Assembly (NCBI GenBank): GCA_002083565.1
Contig: MSXM01000045.1
Span: forward strand, 69,791 to 76,742
DNA length: 6,952 bases
From: Nitrospira sp. ST-bin4
GTDB lineage: Bacteria; Nitrospirota; Nitrospiria; Nitrospirales; Nitrospiraceae
Reading direction: 5' to 3'
The notes under the pieces are model-generated. The model saw only the letters and a list, made by a program, of their open reading frames with translations. It did not search any database and was not told the DNA's origin. Below, in pieces: positions 6,441-6,952 of the stretch (within the stretch, counting starts at the first letter, position 1; the number at the start of each line of letters is the position of its first letter). The translations under genes and the position numbers were made by a program.

Positions 6441-6833
6441 TTTCTGCTCCTCTTCATTTCAAATCAGATCGAGCGTGTGTTCCATTCGCTCCGGTGATCT
6501 ATTTCAAGGGATAACTCTAGCGCAAACTGCCCGAAGCGCAACCCGTCGGATAGGAGACTGGATACGCAACAAGGAGGTCGATGGGATGAAAACTCGCAAT
6601 AATCCCTGAGCAGGAGCCTACTTAGCCCACACTATGCATGATGGCTTGTTTCGGGCACGATCGAGGGTGAGGGACAAAAATCGGCACAACGGACCGGGTG
6701 TGTTTCGACACACACAGGCGGAGAATTCAGGGCCTGTACCCAAGAATCATATGTCTGGCAGGCTGCAGGAAAACTCCTGATGATCCCTGAAGTCTTCACA
6801 ATCCTCGATGTGTGAGGCACATCAAGTAACCAC
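6441..6833. other. Non-coding region upstream of the DUF898 operon
   Basis: I see no convincing protein gene here on either strand. It should contain the promoter of the leftward DUF898/M48 operon, but I find no clear -35/-10 pair. Visible elements are a 7-bp direct repeat AGCGCAA (6519-6525 and 6535-6541), AAGGAGGT at 6571-6578 in front of a 7-codon ORF (6586-6609, +), a 6-bp hairpin GTGTGT-TTCG-ACACAC (6698-6713), and a hairpin GATGTG-TGAGG-CACATC (6807-6823). Neither hairpin is followed by a T run. Confidence 0.6.
6447..6452 (-). promoter_or_regulatory. Strong ribosome binding site for the zinc-ribbon/DUF898 gene
   Basis: On the minus strand GAGGAG precedes TTG (6438-6440) by 6 nt and ATG (6432-6434) by 12 nt. 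The spacing favours the TTG start, while codon preference favours the ATG. Either way it places the gene's start upstream of, and out of frame with, the main DUF898 reading frame. Confidence 0.55.
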
Positions 6834-6952
6834 GCAGGATGCTCAAAATGGCCGCTGTTTGCACCCGCCCGCCCCGGTGCGCCGAGACGCCCTATTCCAC
6901 GGGCAAGGCCGTAGCGAGTGAAGAGGTGAAGCGTACGCTTCGGTACGTTGAG
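6834..6952. repeat. Probable interspersed repeat element, cut by the window edge
   Basis: From GCAGGATGCTCAAAA (6834-6848) the sequence changes to very GC-rich non-coding DNA ending in small overlapping palindromes. One is the perfect 14-bp palindrome at 6928-6941; the other is a CGTAC/GTACG stem at 6932-6947. From memory, Nitrospira genomes carry many intergenic elements that begin with GCAGGATGCTCAAAA, contain an AGCGTACGCTTCGGTACGTTGAG-like core, and end with the inverted sequence TTTTTCAGCATCCTGC. This looks like the left part of one. The right end would lie beyond the window, and the match is recalled rather than searched. Confidence 0.45.

Noticed and set aside
6178..6609. + strand open frame (143 codons)
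   Set aside because: Antisense to both zinc-ribbon frames. Only its last seven codons follow a good ribosome binding site, and these are treated separately.
6632..6820. Minus-strand open frame with a GTG start (62 codons)
   Set aside because: No Shine-Dalgarno sequence, a start inside a hairpin, and no recognisable protein features.

Overview
The window is GC-rich bacterial chromosome, densely coding on its left nine-tenths. The protein families and style (RimO, PurU with an ACT domain, a TGATG-coupled OmpR-type two-component pair, a DUF898 protein next to an M48 peptidase), plus what looks like an interspersed repeat at the right edge, fit a Nitrospira-like member of Nitrospirota. That assignment is inferred from recall of family and repeat patterns, not from a search.

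Layout: the left part is on the + strand and holds the 3' end of rimO (ribosomal protein S12 methylthiotransferase) followed by purU (formyltetrahydrofolate deformylase). purU converges on a run of minus-strand genes. Read in the direction of transcription (right to left), these are a zinc-ribbon/DUF898 multi-pass membrane protein, a membrane-anchored M48 zinc metallopeptidase starting 5 nt after it, a 90-nt gap with a good extended -10 promoter, an OmpR-family response regulator, and its sensor histidine kinase, which overlaps the regulator by one base (TGATG). About 510 bases at the right end hold no convincing gene. They contain the upstream region of the DUF898 operon, several small hairpins, a strong Shine-Dalgarno sequence in front of a 7-codon ORF, and the left part of a probable repeat cut by the window edge.

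The most interesting point is the 5' end of the DUF898 gene. A CX2C-X19-CX2C zinc ribbon with a strong ribosome binding site lies in one frame, and a second zinc ribbon with exactly the same spacing begins the DUF898 frame. The two frames overlap and would be joined by one extra base in a run of five C's on the coding strand. The gene is therefore either interrupted by a frameshift (mutation or base-calling error) or read through by ribosomal slippage.

Functionally, the minus-strand genes look like an envelope module: a membrane protein with cytoplasmic zinc ribbons, a membrane-anchored protease, and a nearby two-component system that could sense envelope state. That the two-component system controls the DUF898/M48 pair is inference from position only.
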